Origin: Pontibacterium granulatum
GTDB taxonomy: Bacteria; Pseudomonadota; Gammaproteobacteria; Pseudomonadales; Balneatricaceae
Direction of reading: 5' to 3'
Assembly (NCBI RefSeq): GCF_029961155.1
Contig: NZ_JASBRH010000001.1
Location: 186,001 to 250,000 of the forward strand
DNA length: 64,000 nucleotides
Below are positions 7,099 through 17,220 of the stretch, one piece after another. Each line of letters opens with the position of its first letter. The first letter of the stretch is position 1. The notes under the pieces were generated by a model, which made no database searches, had not been told where the DNA came from, and saw only the letters and a program-made list of their open reading frames with translations. The position numbers were made by a program, and so were the translations under genes.

Positions 7099-8400
7099 TC
7101 AGCTTACAAACTTGATCATTACACCTGCAGCAACTGCGGAGCCAATAACACCGGCAACGTTTGGACCCATTGCATGCATCAACAGGAAGTTCTGAGCATT
7201 TGCTTCAAGACCAATCTTGTTGGACACACGCGCCGCCATAGGTACCGCGGATACACCAGCAGAACCGATCAGCGGGTTGATGGAATTACCACCAGCCAGC
7301 TTGTTCATCAGTTTCGCCATCAGTACACCACACGCTGTACCAATACCAAACGCAACAACACCCAGCAACAGGATACCCAAAGTCTGCATATCCAGGAACT
7401 TGTCAGCGGACAGCTTGGAACCGACTGACAAACCAAGGAAGATGGTTACGATGTTGATCAGTGCATTCTGAGCAGTATCGCTCAGACGATCCACCACACC
7501 ACACTCACGCATCAGGTTACCGAAGCAGAACATACCCAGCAGTGGCGCCGCATCTGGCAGCAACAGAGCAACCAGAATCAACAACACGATTGGGAACATG
7601 ATCTTCTCAACCTTAGGTACATGACGCAGCTGATGCATTGCGATCTTACGCTCAGCATCGGTGGTCAACGCCTTCATAATAGGCGGCTGAATCAGCGGAA
7701 CAAGCGCCATGTATGAGTATGCCGCCACTGCAATCGCCCCCAACAGATGAGGCGCCAGCAAGCTGGTCACATAGATCGCAGTTGGACCGTCAGCACCACC
7801 AATGATACCGATCGCCGCTGCTTCCTGGATGTTGAAATCCATCACGCCAATAGCGGACAGACCTACAGCACCAAGTACAGTAGCGAAGATGCCAAACTGA
7901 GCAGCGGCCCCCAGGAACAATGTCTTAGGGTTTGCCAACAGAGGACCAAAGTCGGTCATCGCACCAACACCCATAAAGATGAGTAGAGGTGCCGCGCCTG
8001 AAGCAATCGCAACGGTGTAGAAGTTGTACAGCATACCGTTGCCATACCCACCATCCAAGGCTGCATTAACCGCATCCGTGTGTGCAGCGGCCGTCGCATT
8101 ATGATAGGCATGCAGAAGGTCGTGAGGGTCGGTGCTGGTGATAGACAGAGCCTGTGCCAGTGTCTGCATTACTTCAGGTTTAGCAAAGTGCACGGCGTTT
8201 TCCACTGCAGAGTACGCAAGCCCCGCTTCAGGAATGTTTGCCATGATACCGCCAAAACCGATCGGAACGAGCAGCAGCGGTTCGAAATTCTTCCGGATAG
8301 CCAGAAACAGAAGTAACAGACCGACCAGAATCATTACGAACTGACCACCGGAAATGTTATATATGCCGGAGGCTGTCAGCAGTTCGATTAGCTTTTCCAT
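7099..8400 (-). CDS. oadB: Oxaloacetate decarboxylase beta subunit (Na+ pump)
   Basis: Integral membrane subunit that decarboxylates the carboxybiotin on OadA and couples this to outward Na+ transport. The 433-residue protein is very hydrophobic, with many membrane segments and the conserved region [17 protein letters not shown] that contains the Asp essential in the family, plus a conserved [18 protein letters not shown] stretch near the C-terminus. Length equals that of characterised OadB proteins. It is last of three genes, 13 bases after oadA, and is followed by a terminator. It indicates a sodium-based energetics component. Confidence 0.96.
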   Translation of the reverse strand: MEKLIELLTASGIYNISGGQFVMILVGLLLLFLAIRKNFEPLLLVPIGFGGIMANIPEAGLAYSAVENAVHFAKPEVMQTLAQALSITSTDPHDLLHAYHNATAAAHTDAVNAALDGGYGNGMLYNFYTVAIASGAAPLLIFMGVGAMTDFGPLLANPKTLFLGAAAQFGIFATVLGAVGLSAIGVMDFNIQEAAAIGIIGGADGPTAIYVTSLLAPHLLGAIAVAAYSYMALVPLIQPPIMKALTTDAERKIAMHQLRHVPKVEKIMFPIVLLILVALLLPDAAPLLGMFCFGNLMRECGVVDRLSDTAQNALINIVTIFLGLSVGSKLSADKFLDMQTLGILLLGVVAFGIGTACGVLMAKLMNKLAGGNSINPLIGSAGVSAVPMAARVSNKIGLEANAQNFLLMHAMGPNVAGVIGSAVAAGVMIKFVS

Positions 8401-8413
8401 GTATTCGTAACCC

Positions 8414-10198
8414 TTACGCCAGTGTCAGCAGGCTATCGCCAACCTGTATAGCATCGCCTTCTTTAACATCAACAGAAACGACTGTACCAGCGCGTGCTGC
8501 ACGGACTTCAGTTTCCATCTTCATCGCTTCCAGGATCACAAGAACATCGCCTTCCTGTACTGCCTGACCTGCAGATACCTGAACTTTCCAGATATTACCC
8601 GCCAGCGGTGCTGGAACAGATTCTGCGTCACCTGCTGGCGCTGCAGCCGGCGCAGCCGCTGGTGCCGCAGCAGGAGCAACAGCGGTGATATCGCCACCCT
8701 CTGCTACCTGTACTACGTAGTTCTGGCCGTTAACAGTGATGGTGTAAACTTCTGGTCCGGATTTCTTAGGTGCAGCCATTGCTTGTGCGTCCTCTAGTGT
8801 CGGTGCCGGTTCAAATGCGTCAGGATTACCGCGGTTTTCAAGGAATTTCAGACCTACCTGTGGGAACAGGGCATAAGTCAGAACGTCGTCAATCTCGTTC
8901 TCACCAGTGGTCAGGCTGATACCTTTCTCGGAAGCCAGACCCTTCAGTTCCTCTACCAGTTTGTCCAGTTCTGGTTCCAGCAGGTCTGCCGGACGACAGG
9001 TGATCGCTTCACCACCGTCCAGTACACGCGCCTGCAGCTCGGCGTTGTATGGCGCAGGAGCAGCACCGTACTCACCTTTCAGAACACCCTGAACTTCTTT
9101 AGAGATAGTTTTGTAGCGCTCGCCCATCAGAACGTTGATTACCGCTTGGGTACCCACGATCTGAGATGTTGGCGTTACCAGTGGGATCATACCCAGATCT
9201 TCACGCACACGTGGGATCTCAGCCAGTACGTCATCGAACTTGTCGGATGCGTTCTGTTCGCGCAACTGGTTTTCCATGTTGGTCAGCATCCCACCTGGCA
9301 CCTGGGCAACCAGGATGCGGGAGTCTGTACCACGCAGAGAACCTTCAAACTTCGCATATTTCTTACGTACTTCACGGAAGTAAGCCGCGATCTCTTCCAG
9401 TGCCAGCAGATCCAGGCCGGTGTCACGATCGGTGCCAGCCAGCGCAGCCACTACAGACTCAGTTGCAGTGTGGCCGTAAGTCATAGACATGGAGGAGATT
9501 GCAGTGTCAACGCGGTCGATACCCGCTTCTACCGCCTTCAGGATAGTCATGTCAGACAAGCCGGAAGTCGCGTGTGCATGCAGCTGAACTTCCAGGTCGG
9601 TCTGAGCTTTCAGACGGGAGATCAGGTCGAAGCCATCGTAAGGCGTCAGGATACCGGACATGTCCTTAATTACGATGGAGTCAGCGCCCATATCTTCCAG
9701 GGTTTTTGCGTATGCAACCCAGGTATCATTGGTGTGTACAGGGCTCTTGGTGTAAGAGATAGTACCCTGGGCGTGCTTACCGGTACCCTTCACTGCTTTG
9801 ATTGCAGTTTCCAGGTTTCGCGGGTCATTCATTGCGTCGAAGATACGGAAAACGTCAACACCGTTGGTTGCAGCACGTTCACAGAACTTGTTTACAACGT
9901 CATCAGCGTAGTGACGGTAACCCAGCAGGTTCTGACCACGCAGCAGCATCTGCTGTTTGGTGTTTGGCATCGCCTGTTTCAGCAGACGAATACGCTCCCA
10001 CGGGTCTTCACCGATAAAACGGATGCAGGAGTCAAAAGTCGCACCGCCCCAACTTTCGAGGGACCAGTAGCCTACTTTATCCAGCTTTTCCGCGATCGGC
10101 AGCATGTCTTCAACTCGCATACGAGTAGCAAACAGAGACTGATGGGCGTCACGTAGTACTACATCGGTAATGCCAAGAGGTTTCTTTGCGTCGGACAT
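8414..10198 (-). CDS. oadA: Oxaloacetate decarboxylase alpha subunit (biotin-carrying carboxyltransferase)
   Basis: Transfers the carboxyl group of oxaloacetate to biotin. The 594-residue protein has an N-terminal HMGL-like carboxyltransferase domain ([16 protein letters not shown] near residue 12 and metal-binding LHAHATSG), a conserved carboxylase domain, an Ala/Pro-rich flexible linker at about residues 500-525, and a C-terminal biotinyl domain whose [10 protein letters not shown] motif places the biotinylated lysine at about residue 560. It lies between oadG and oadB with short gaps. It is cytoplasmic, tethered to the membrane pump. Confidence 0.97.
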   Translation of the reverse strand: MSDAKKPLGITDVVLRDAHQSLFATRMRVEDMLPIAEKLDKVGYWSLESWGGATFDSCIRFIGEDPWERIRLLKQAMPNTKQQMLLRGQNLLGYRHYADDVVNKFCERAATNGVDVFRIFDAMNDPRNLETAIKAVKGTGKHAQGTISYTKSPVHTNDTWVAYAKTLEDMGADSIVIKDMSGILTPYDGFDLISRLKAQTDLEVQLHAHATSGLSDMTILKAVEAGIDRVDTAISSMSMTYGHTATESVVAALAGTDRDTGLDLLALEEIAAYFREVRKKYAKFEGSLRGTDSRILVAQVPGGMLTNMENQLREQNASDKFDDVLAEIPRVREDLGMIPLVTPTSQIVGTQAVINVLMGERYKTISKEVQGVLKGEYGAAPAPYNAELQARVLDGGEAITCRPADLLEPELDKLVEELKGLASEKGISLTTGENEIDDVLTYALFPQVGLKFLENRGNPDAFEPAPTLEDAQAMAAPKKSGPEVYTITVNGQNYVVQVAEGGDITAVAPAAAPAAAPAAAPAGDAESVPAPLAGNIWKVQVSAGQAVQEGDVLVILEAMKMETEVRAARAGTVVSVDVKEGDAIQVGDSLLTLA

Positions 10199-10252
10199 GG
10201 GTAATGGCCTTCTGTCGATTAATGCAGGTTATTCTTTATTAAGCCGCTCTTA

Positions 10253-10498
10253 TTAGTTTGAACGGTGTTTGTGAACCGCAGCGGTCATAACTGCGATCAG
10301 CTCGTCATTGTTGCTTGCGCCAGCAGCAGGAGCTGCTTTTGCTTTCGCCTTTGCCGGCTTAGGCGGCTGTTCAGGCGCAACTTTGGCAAGCACTTTGGTC
10401 ATCACACTAACGGCGAAAACCAGCAGCGTCAGGAAAACAGCTACGAATCCCATACCGAAGACCATCAGGTTGAGGCCTTCTGAGACGAGGTTATCCAT
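10253..10498 (-). CDS. oadG: Oxaloacetate decarboxylase gamma subunit
   Basis: Small membrane anchor that holds the alpha and beta subunits together. The 81-residue product has one N-terminal transmembrane helix (about residues 12-34, MVFGMGFVAVFLTLLVFAV), a Lys/Ala/Pro-rich cytoplasmic linker and a short conserved tail. A good AAGGAG site lies before the ATG. It is first of the oadGAB operon, the order seen in other gammaproteobacteria. The 265 bases upstream hold no gene; a TATACT element near 10630 could belong to the operon promoter but has no convincing -35. Confidence 0.92.
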   Translation of the reverse strand: MDNLVSEGLNLMVFGMGFVAVFLTLLVFAVSVMTKVLAKVAPEQPPKPAKAKAKAAPAAGASNNDELIAVMTAAVHKHRSN

Positions 10499-10763
10499 CT
10501 AAGGGTGCTCCTTTGTTTAACGAAACCCACGCTATGCAGGTTATTTTTCCCTCCGAAAGATCATCCCGGAGGCCCTACAAACAGCGCTTAAACTGGTTGC
10601 AAATGGACCACAATTAAACCCGAAAAGTATAATGCAGGCAACCAAAACGGGGGGCCATTGTAGACAAAAGATCGCAACTTTTCAGCGCATTAGCGACATT
10701 TTCTGGAAAAATCTTGACCTTTGTCCACAAGTTGTAAAAGGAGATACCCTTCGGCCTGCACCA

Positions 10764-12224
10764 TTACTGCACAACCGGGCGGAACACCTTAATATTCTGG
10801 TAACCGCTGTCCTGTAGCTGCTGGGCGTGCATTTGACTCATCACACCCTTCTCACAATACAACAGGTATTCTTTGTCGGAGGCCAGGGATTCAACTTTAG
10901 AACCCAGGCTATAGAATGGAATTGCCAACACTTCACAGCCTGGCATATTAAGCGGCTTCTTCTCCTGCTCATGTGGCGCACGGATATCAATAATCACCTG
11001 GTTTTCAGACACCTTGCTTAGCGCCTCAACTTTCGCGTGACTATTCACATCTTCGACAATGTCATGGATAGAGATAATCTGAGCCGCCTGCAGTGCCTTC
11101 TCCAACACCTCATCGTCGAAGTTGGCTTCCTCTTCCTCCACGCGATCGATCTTGGCGTGTGTAGTCGGACGGTCAGAGATCACACCGCAGTACTCCGGCA
11201 TGCATTTGGCGAAATCGTAGGTACCGATATCCATCGCCACATCGATAATGTCCTGCTTATCCATCACAACCAGTGGACGCACCACCAACTTATCCGTCGC
11301 CGCGTCAATCAACGCCAGGTTGGGCAGGGTCTGGCTGGACACCTGCGCGATACTCTCGCCCGTAACCAGCGCCTCGATCTTCATGCGATTGGCAACCTGC
11401 TCACCGGCACGCATCATCATACGCTTGAGCACCACCCCCATGTGCGAGTGATGCACGCTCTGCAGAATCTCACCGACAACCTCCTCAAACGGCACGGTGA
11501 CAAACTTCACGCGAGAAGAGGACCCGAACTTCTGCCACAGGTATAGCGCGACCTGTTTCACACCAATCTCGTGAGCCGCGCCGCCGAGGTTAAAAAACAG
11601 GAAATGCGTTTTGCAGCCGCGACGCATGGTCATATAACTGGCAACCACGGAATCAAAGCCGCCGGAGATCAGTGACAGTACTTCTTGTTGACTGCCCAGC
11701 GGGTAGCCACCCAAACCTTTAAAGGTTTCCTGAACGATAAACAGCTTCTGGTCTTTGATCTCCAGATCCACCCAAACGTCAGGGTTGTGGACATCAACGC
11801 CCGCTGCTTCGGTGTGCTCACGCAGGCCACCACCGACGTACCGCTCCAACTCAGGGGATTTAAAGTCATGCGTACCGGAACGCTTAACACGCACCTTGAA
11901 GGTTTTGCCTTTGATACGATCTGCATAGGCGTCACGCGTCAGCTGGAAGACATTGTCGAAGTCGCCCAGCGGGAACTCCTGTACTTCGATGAAGTGCGCA
12001 ACGCCCGGCGTACGTTTCAGTTCGTCGATGATCAGATCACGCATCTCTGCACTGTTGTCATCCAGAGAAATCTCGACCTTATCCCAGAAGCCCTGCACAC
12101 GAATCTCTTCACTGGTGCGCTTCAGGATATTGTGAATATTGGATTGCAGCCGTTGAATCATCCGCTTACGGACAGGACGGCTTTTAATGGTGATCTCAGG
12201 AAAGAGTTTCGCAATGAACTTCAT
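10764..12224 (-). CDS. thiI: tRNA sulfurtransferase ThiI (4-thiouridine and thiazole synthesis)
   Basis: Adenylates uridine 8 of tRNA and delivers persulfide sulfur for s4U, and supplies sulfur to thiamine thiazole. The chosen start MKFIAKLFPEI (486 residues) matches the E. coli N-terminus; an in-frame codon five positions earlier is possible. Domain order is an NFLD-like/THUMP domain, a PP-loop domain with SGGFDS, and a C-terminal rhodanese domain whose active cysteine is in LLYCEKGVMSQ (about residue 457). The rhodanese extension is the gammaproteobacterial form. It lies just downstream of the tRNA-Arg genes, transcripts it may modify. Confidence 0.95.
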   Translation of the reverse strand: MKFIAKLFPEITIKSRPVRKRMIQRLQSNIHNILKRTSEEIRVQGFWDKVEISLDDNSAEMRDLIIDELKRTPGVAHFIEVQEFPLGDFDNVFQLTRDAYADRIKGKTFKVRVKRSGTHDFKSPELERYVGGGLREHTEAAGVDVHNPDVWVDLEIKDQKLFIVQETFKGLGGYPLGSQQEVLSLISGGFDSVVASYMTMRRGCKTHFLFFNLGGAAHEIGVKQVALYLWQKFGSSSRVKFVTVPFEEVVGEILQSVHHSHMGVVLKRMMMRAGEQVANRMKIEALVTGESIAQVSSQTLPNLALIDAATDKLVVRPLVVMDKQDIIDVAMDIGTYDFAKCMPEYCGVISDRPTTHAKIDRVEEEEANFDDEVLEKALQAAQIISIHDIVEDVNSHAKVEALSKVSENQVIIDIRAPHEQEKKPLNMPGCEVLAIPFYSLGSKVESLASDKEYLLYCEKGVMSQMHAQQLQDSGYQNIKVFRPVVQ

Positions 12225-12262
12225 CGATGTAATGCCCAACGAGGTAAAAAATCAGATGCGGG

Positions 12263-12291
12263 ATTATAAAGTGTTCGAGCAGGGGAATACA
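12263..12291 (-). promoter_or_regulatory. Possible thiI promoter
   Basis: A perfect TATAAT on the minus strand (12263-12268) with a weak TGTATT 17 bases upstream, 39 bases before the preferred thiI start and just past the tRNA array. Only the -10 is convincing. Confidence 0.35.
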
Positions 12292-12300
12292 GAAGAGGAG

Positions 12301-12377
12301 TGGCGCGCCCGAGAGGATTCGAACCTCTGACCGCCTGGTTCGTAGCCAGGTACTCTATCCAGCTGAGCTACGGGCGC
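12301..12377 (-). tRNA. tRNA-Arg (anticodon ACG), copy 3 in transcription order
   Basis: A 77-base cloverleaf with acceptor GCGCCCG/CGGGCGC, discriminator G and encoded CCA. The anticodon loop CTACGAA between CCTGG and CCAGG stems gives ACG, read as ICG for CGU, CGC and CGA codons. It is identical to the two upstream copies. Confidence 0.98.
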
Positions 12378-12419
12378 GCAGTGTGCACTTAGTAAATTAC
12401 ATTGTGCTGATCTTTAAGG

Positions 12420-12496
12420 TGGCGCGCCCGAGAGGATTCGAACCTCTGACCGCCTGGTTCGTAGCCAGGTACTCTATCCAGCTGAGCTACGGGCGC
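12420..12496 (-). tRNA. tRNA-Arg (anticodon ACG), copy 2
   Basis: Identical 77-base sequence to its neighbours, with encoded CCA. The spacer to the next downstream copy is 42 bases and to the upstream copy 25 bases, so the array is probably one processed transcript. Confidence 0.98.
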
Positions 12497-12521
12497 ATAC
12501 CCTAAAGTGTGTTGTTTTAAG

Positions 12522-12598
12522 TGGCGCGCCCGAGAGGATTCGAACCTCTGACCGCCTGGTTCGTAGCCAGGTACTCTATCCAGCTGAGCTACGGGCGC
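12522..12598 (-). tRNA. tRNA-Arg (anticodon ACG), copy 1
   Basis: Same 77-base gene, 3 bases downstream of tRNA-Ser. The order tRNA-Ser then several tRNA-Arg(ACG) after csrA mirrors the E. coli csrA-serV-argVYZQ arrangement. Confidence 0.98.
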
Positions 12599-12601
12599 AA
12601 A

Positions 12602-12689
12602 TGGCGGTGAGCGAGGGATTCGAACCCTCGATACCTTGCGGTATACGCCCTTAGCAGGGGCGCGCCTTCAGCCACTCGGCCAGCTCACC
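12602..12689 (-). tRNA. tRNA-Ser (anticodon GCT)
   Basis: An 88-base class II tRNA with acceptor GGTGAGC/GCTCACC, encoded CCA, a long variable arm (TATACCGCAAGGTA) and anticodon loop CTGCTAA giving GCT, which reads AGU and AGC. It is first of the four-tRNA array. Confidence 0.98.
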
Positions 12690-12704
12690 TAAACAACGGC
12701 GCGA

Positions 12705-12733
12705 ACTATACCTTGCTGATTTTTAAAAGGAAA
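12705..12733 (-). promoter_or_regulatory. Probable promoter of the tRNA-Ser/tRNA-Arg array
   Basis: TATAGT on the minus strand at 12705-12710 followed by a GC-rich TCGCGCCG discriminator, typical of stringent stable-RNA promoters. The -35 (TTTCCT, 17 bases upstream) is poor. Confidence 0.4.
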
Positions 12734-12749
12734 GCTTTTTTTGAAAAAA

Positions 12750-12938
12750 TTATTCTTTGTTTCCTTCATCGGCTTTTTCGCGCTGGATGCGCTGATAGAT
12801 TTCTTCGCGATGAACGGATACATCCTTAGGTGCATTCACACCAATGCGAACCTGGTTGCCTTTAACACCGAGAACAGTAACGGTAACTTCGTCACCAACC
12901 ATGAGGGTTTCGCCGACGCGACGGGTAAGAATTAACAT
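12750..12938 (-). CDS. csrA: Carbon storage regulator CsrA (RsmA)
   Basis: Small dimeric RNA-binding protein that represses or activates translation by binding GGA motifs near ribosome sites. The 62-residue product begins [20 protein letters not shown] and carries the conserved RNA-binding residues (R6-R7 region, [16 protein letters not shown] at about 38-53). Length and sequence are typical of gammaproteobacterial CsrA. It lies between lysC and the tRNA array, the Pseudomonas-like order. The leader contains several GGA motifs including its own Shine-Dalgarno, so autoregulation is likely. Confidence 0.98.
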   Translation of the reverse strand: MLILTRRVGETLMVGDEVTVTVLGVKGNQVRIGVNAPKDVSVHREEIYQRIQREKADEGNKE

Positions 12939-12946
12939 GTGTAGAA

Positions 12947-12965
12947 TCTCCTTAAATCATCCTGT
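12947..12965 (-). promoter_or_regulatory. Candidate CsrA autoregulatory sites in the csrA leader
   Basis: The minus strand reads ACAGGATG at 12958-12965, matching the core of the CsrA SELEX consensus RUACARGGAUGU. The AAGGAG Shine-Dalgarno follows at 12947-12953. Two sites this close can be bridged by one CsrA dimer, blocking translation. Confidence 0.5.
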
Positions 12966-13082
12966 TTCTCAGGGCTCCGGGTACGAGTCCTGATAGGAAT
13001 TCGAGTGACATCTCGTCCAACTCCTTGCCACACGAACACCTAGTAGAGGAGTTGCTGCATCTAAATATAGACCAGCAACATC

Positions 13083-14318
13083 TTATTCGCTTACAACATC
13101 CGCCTTATCCAGATCAAAGGTAGAGTGCAAAGCGCGGACTGCAAGCTCCAGATATTTCTCCGCGATTACCACGGATACTTTAATCTCGGACGTCGAGATC
13201 ATCTGAATATTGATGTTTTCCGCTGCCAGGGCATCAAACATTTTGCTGGCGACACCCGCATGCGAACGCATGCCCACACCAACAATCGAAACTTTTGCGA
13301 TCTTACTGTCACCGACCACTTCCCGCGCGCCCAGCTCTGCTGCCACTTTCTGCAACACAGCCTCAGCCGCCTGATAGTCGTTACGGTGCACGGTAAAGGT
13401 AAAATCGGTTGTCTTATCAGCCGCAACGTTCTGGACGATGATGTCCACTTCGATATTCTCACGGCTGACAGGCCCCAGAATGCGCGAGGCGACGCCCGGC
13501 ACATCCGGCACACCCACGACAGTCAGTTTGGCTTCGTCACGGTTAAATGCGATGCCAGAGATAACTGGTTTTTCCACAGTATCTTCATCCTCTATGCTAA
13601 TCAGGGTTCCCGGGCCGTCCTGAAAACTGGACAGCACCCTGAGGGGCACCTTGTACTTACCAGCAAATTCGACGGCACGAATCTGCAACACCTTTGAACC
13701 CAGACTGGCCATCTCCAACATCTCTTCAAAGGTGATCTTGTCCAAACGTTGCGCGGCATCCACTACACGCGGGTCCGTGGTGTATACGCCATCTACATCG
13801 GTGTAGATCTGACATTCATCCGCACGCAGCGCTGCTGCCAGCGCGACCCCCGTCGTATCGGAACCACCGCGCCCCAACGTGGTGATATTGCCGTTACCGT
13901 CGATCCCCTGGAAGCCGGCAACCACAACCACACGTCCAGCATTGAGGTCATCGCGCATGGATTCCACTTCAATGTCCTGGATTCGCGCTTTGGTGTGCGC
14001 ACTGTCAGTCAGGATCTTAACCTGACTACCGGTGTAGGAACGCGCCGCAATACCACGCTTGCTCAATGCCATACTGAGCAGGGCGATCGTCACCTGCTCG
14101 CCGGTAGACACCAACACATCCATCTCACGCGGGTTAGGTGTTTCCTGAATATCTTTTGCCAGACCGATCAGACGGTTGGTCTCACCACTCATTGCGGACA
14201 CCACCACGACGATGTCGTGTCCTTCCGCTCGAAAACGGGCCACTTTATCGGCGACCGCCTCGATGCGCTCGACGCTACCTACCGAGGTACCGCCGTACTT
14301 TTGTACATAGAGTGCCAT
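13083..14318 (-). CDS. lysC: Aspartokinase LysC
   Basis: Phosphorylates aspartate, the first step toward lysine, threonine, methionine and diaminopimelate. The 411-residue protein has the N-terminal kinase domain (KYGGTSVGSVERI near residue 7, GRGGSDTTGVALAAAL near 150) and two C-terminal ACT domains (about 265-400) that bind feedback inhibitors. This is the monofunctional Pseudomonas/Bacillus-type length, without a homoserine dehydrogenase fusion. It lies 45 bases downstream of alaS and upstream of csrA. Confidence 0.96.
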   Translation of the reverse strand: MALYVQKYGGTSVGSVERIEAVADKVARFRAEGHDIVVVVSAMSGETNRLIGLAKDIQETPNPREMDVLVSTGEQVTIALLSMALSKRGIAARSYTGSQVKILTDSAHTKARIQDIEVESMRDDLNAGRVVVVAGFQGIDGNGNITTLGRGGSDTTGVALAAALRADECQIYTDVDGVYTTDPRVVDAAQRLDKITFEEMLEMASLGSKVLQIRAVEFAGKYKVPLRVLSSFQDGPGTLISIEDEDTVEKPVISGIAFNRDEAKLTVVGVPDVPGVASRILGPVSRENIEVDIIVQNVAADKTTDFTFTVHRNDYQAAEAVLQKVAAELGAREVVGDSKIAKVSIVGVGMRSHAGVASKMFDALAAENINIQMISTSEIKVSVVIAEKYLELAVRALHSTFDLDKADVVSE

Positions 14319-14363
14319 AGTGTACGTTTCCTCTCAGGCGTCTGCCTGTAGCCGGTCAGCTGC

Positions 14364-16958
14364 TCACAGAGCAGCGTCCACCAATCCGCTTACAGATTCG
14401 AGCGCTGCAGGCAGTGCAGCGACGTCGGTACCACCACCCTGAGCAAAGTCAGGACGACCGCCACCTTTACCGCCCAGCTTAGCTGTCAGCTCACGCACCA
14501 GATCACCGGCCTTAACCTGCTTACTCAGGTCCTTGGTTACACCCGCAGCGAGGCTGATCTTGCCGTCAGCCTCGGTCGCCAATACAACAACACCGTTGCC
14601 CAGCTTATTCTTCAGCTGATCGATGGTATCGCGCAGTGCCTTCGGCTCAACACCGTCCAGCTTAGCGGCCAGAACCTTAGCGCCTTTAACGTCAACCGCA
14701 TTGCTTAACAGGTCGGAACCCTGTGCTGCAGCCAGTTTAGATTTCAGCTGTGCCAGCTCTTTCTCCAGCTGACGGTTACGCTCAGCCAGATCTTCAACTT
14801 TATCCACAACATTCTCACGGGAGCCTTTCAGTAGCGCAGAGATCTGCGCCAGCTTACGGTCAGCCTCATCGGCCCAAGCTGCCGCTGCTTCACCTGTCAC
14901 CGCTTCGATACGACGTACACCGGCGGAAATACCGCCTTCAGAAGTGATCTTAAACAGGCCGATATCACCGCTACGCTTAACGTGGGTACCACCACACAGC
15001 TCCACGGAAAATTTGCCACCCATAGACAGTACACGCACAACGTCGTCGTACTTCTCGCCAAACAGGGCTGCCGCACCTTTAGACTTCGCCTCCTCAATCG
15101 GCATGATCTCGGTAACGGTTTCACTGTTCAGGCGGATCTGTTCGTTGACGATCGCTTCTACCTGCTGCAACTGCTCACCAGTGACCGCTTCAAAGTGGGA
15201 GAAGTCGAAACGCAGACGTTCAGGGTCGTTCAGGGAACCTTTCTGCTGCACGTGGTCACCGAGAACAATACGCAACGCCTCATGCAGCAGGTGGGTCGCG
15301 GAGTGGTTCAGCGCAGTCGCCTGACGCTTCGCCTTATTTACTTCACCGGCAACAGTATCACCGACCTTCAGCACACCTTCAGATACCTGACCGTGGTGCA
15401 GGTGGTTCTTGGATTCTTTGGTGCAGTTGGTAACGTCGAACTGACCGCGATCCCAACGCAGCACACCGGTATCGCCGACCTGACCACCGGACTCAGCGTA
15501 AAATGCGGTGTTTTCCAGAACCACCACACCGGACTCACCGGCGGACAGTTGATTAACCGCTTCACCCTCTTTAAACAGGGCAATAACCTTAGAGGAATCT
15601 TCCAGTGCGTCGTAACCGTTGAACTGGGTTTCGCCCTCCAGGTCCAGCTTGTCGTTGTAATCAACGCTGAAGGTACCGGATGCACGGGCGCGCTCGCGTT
15701 GTGCCTCCATCGCTGCCTCGAAACCTTCCATATCGATGGTCAGTTCGTTTTCACGAGCAACGTCTGCTGTCAGGTCAACCGGGAAACCGTAGGTGTCATA
15801 CAGTTTGAATACGGTGTCGCCGGAGATAACTTTACCTTCCAGGTTATCCATCGCTTCTTTCAACAGGCTCATGCCGTTGTCCAGCGTCTTCGCGAACTGC
15901 TGCTCTTCTTTCAGCAGCACACGTTCGATCTGATCCTGAGCTTTAACCAGCTCTGGGTATGCTTCACCCATCTCGGCCACCAGCGCAGCCACCAACTGGT
16001 TGAAGAATGGACCTTTTGCACCCAGCTTGTTGCCGTGACGGATCGCACGACGAATGATACGACGCAGAACATAACCACGGCCTTCATTGGACGGTAGCAC
16101 ACCGTCGGTAATCAGGAAGGAGCAGGAACGGATGTGGTCTGCGATAACGCGCAGGGACTTGTTATCCATATCGCTGGAACCAACCGCCGCAGCCGTTGCT
16201 TTCAGCAGGTTCTGGAACAGGTCGATTTCGTAGTTGGAATGCACGTTCTGCATTACGGCAGCTATACGCTCCAGACCCATTCCCGTATCTACAGACGGTT
16301 TCGGCAGTGGTGTCATCTCGCCGTCTGCAGAACGGTTGTACTGCATGAATACAACGTTCCAGATCTCAATGTAACGGTCGCCGTCTTCATCTGGACTACC
16401 CGGAGGACCACCCGCAACCTCTTCACCGTGGTCAAAGAAAATTTCGGTACATGGGCCACACGGACCGGTATCGCCCATGGACCAGAAGTTATCTTCATCC
16501 AATTTAGAGAAGCGCTCAGGATCGACACCGATCTCCTCTTTCCAGATCTTCTCTGCTTCGTCATCAGAGTGGTGCACGGTAATCCAGAGGCGCTCTTTTG
16601 GCAGACCCAGTGTTTCAGTCAGAAAGCCCCAGGCAAAACCGATCGCTTCGCGCTTGAAGTAGTCACCGAAGGAGAAGTTACCCAGCATTTCGAAGAACGT
16701 GTGGTGACGCGCGGTGTAACCTACGTTTTCCAGGTCGTTGTGCTTACCGCCCGCACGTACACAGCGCTGTGAGGTGGTCGCTCGGGTGTAGGCACGCTTC
16801 TCATCACCCAGGAAAACATCCTTAAACTGAACCATACCGGCGTTGGTAAACATCAGCGTCGGATCGTTTCCAGGGATCAACGGGCTGCTGGATACAACCT
16901 GATGGCCGTTCTGTGCAAAGTAGTCCAGGAAAGCCTGGCGAATTTCAGCGCTTGTCAT
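14364..16958 (-). CDS. alaS: Alanyl-tRNA synthetase
   Basis: Charges tRNA-Ala and clears misacylated Ser-tRNA and Gly-tRNA. I chose the ATG giving [14 protein letters not shown], which aligns with known AlaS N-termini (864 residues). An ATG three codons earlier at 16967 and a TTG at 17003 are in frame, and no start has a clear ribosome site. Visible parts are the class II catalytic core ([19 protein letters not shown]), the editing domain with zinc ligands [11 protein letters not shown] and [12 protein letters not shown], and the C-terminal Gly-rich oligomerisation domain ([15 protein letters not shown]). It follows recX, as in E. coli. Confidence 0.97.
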   Translation of the reverse strand: MTSAEIRQAFLDYFAQNGHQVVSSSPLIPGNDPTLMFTNAGMVQFKDVFLGDEKRAYTRATTSQRCVRAGGKHNDLENVGYTARHHTFFEMLGNFSFGDYFKREAIGFAWGFLTETLGLPKERLWITVHHSDDEAEKIWKEEIGVDPERFSKLDEDNFWSMGDTGPCGPCTEIFFDHGEEVAGGPPGSPDEDGDRYIEIWNVVFMQYNRSADGEMTPLPKPSVDTGMGLERIAAVMQNVHSNYEIDLFQNLLKATAAAVGSSDMDNKSLRVIADHIRSCSFLITDGVLPSNEGRGYVLRRIIRRAIRHGNKLGAKGPFFNQLVAALVAEMGEAYPELVKAQDQIERVLLKEEQQFAKTLDNGMSLLKEAMDNLEGKVISGDTVFKLYDTYGFPVDLTADVARENELTIDMEGFEAAMEAQRERARASGTFSVDYNDKLDLEGETQFNGYDALEDSSKVIALFKEGEAVNQLSAGESGVVVLENTAFYAESGGQVGDTGVLRWDRGQFDVTNCTKESKNHLHHGQVSEGVLKVGDTVAGEVNKAKRQATALNHSATHLLHEALRIVLGDHVQQKGSLNDPERLRFDFSHFEAVTGEQLQQVEAIVNEQIRLNSETVTEIMPIEEAKSKGAAALFGEKYDDVVRVLSMGGKFSVELCGGTHVKRSGDIGLFKITSEGGISAGVRRIEAVTGEAAAAWADEADRKLAQISALLKGSRENVVDKVEDLAERNRQLEKELAQLKSKLAAAQGSDLLSNAVDVKGAKVLAAKLDGVEPKALRDTIDQLKNKLGNGVVVLATEADGKISLAAGVTKDLSKQVKAGDLVRELTAKLGGKGGGRPDFAQGGGTDVAALPAALESVSGLVDAAL

Positions 16959-17005
16959 GTATTTCATAGGGAAACCGTATGCGTGTCCGTTCTGTTTGGG
17001 CAACT

Positions 17006-17036
17006 AGATAATAAAGCAGCAGTGTTAAATTGCTGC
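17006..17036 (-). terminator. Hairpin with T-rich tail just before alaS
   Basis: A 6-bp stem GCAGCA/TGCTGC with a 9-base loop is followed on the minus strand by TTTATTATCT. It may end recAX read-through or form part of an alaS leader control element. The stem is short, so strength is uncertain. Confidence 0.35.
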
Positions 17037-17199
17037 ATACAGGACTTGCCCACTCACCAAAAATGGCGGAACAGTATATAACGTGAGTGAAAATTGTACG
17101 ACTATTTTTGAACGCCCAGCAGCGCCCAACCCCTTAGCCAACGCCCGTGGCAGCGCAATGGAAGGAAGAAAAAGAGAGAATGTCTTGTGGGAAGGTAAT

Positions 17200-17220
17200 A
17201 ATGACGACTTACTCGTCATT
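17200..17220 (-). terminator. Hairpin overlapping the recX stop codon
   Basis: An 8-bp perfect stem AATGACGA/TCGTCATT with a 5-base loop contains the recX TAA. The downstream tail ATTACCTT is not a strong U-tract. Confidence 0.35.

Noticed and set aside
12720-12750. AT-rich AAAGCTTT palindrome and T-run after csrA as a terminator
   Set aside because: The stem has no GC-rich part and would be too weak to terminate.
14982-16097. A 371-codon open frame opposite alaS
   Set aside because: Antisense shadow; alaS is intact and conserved on the other strand.
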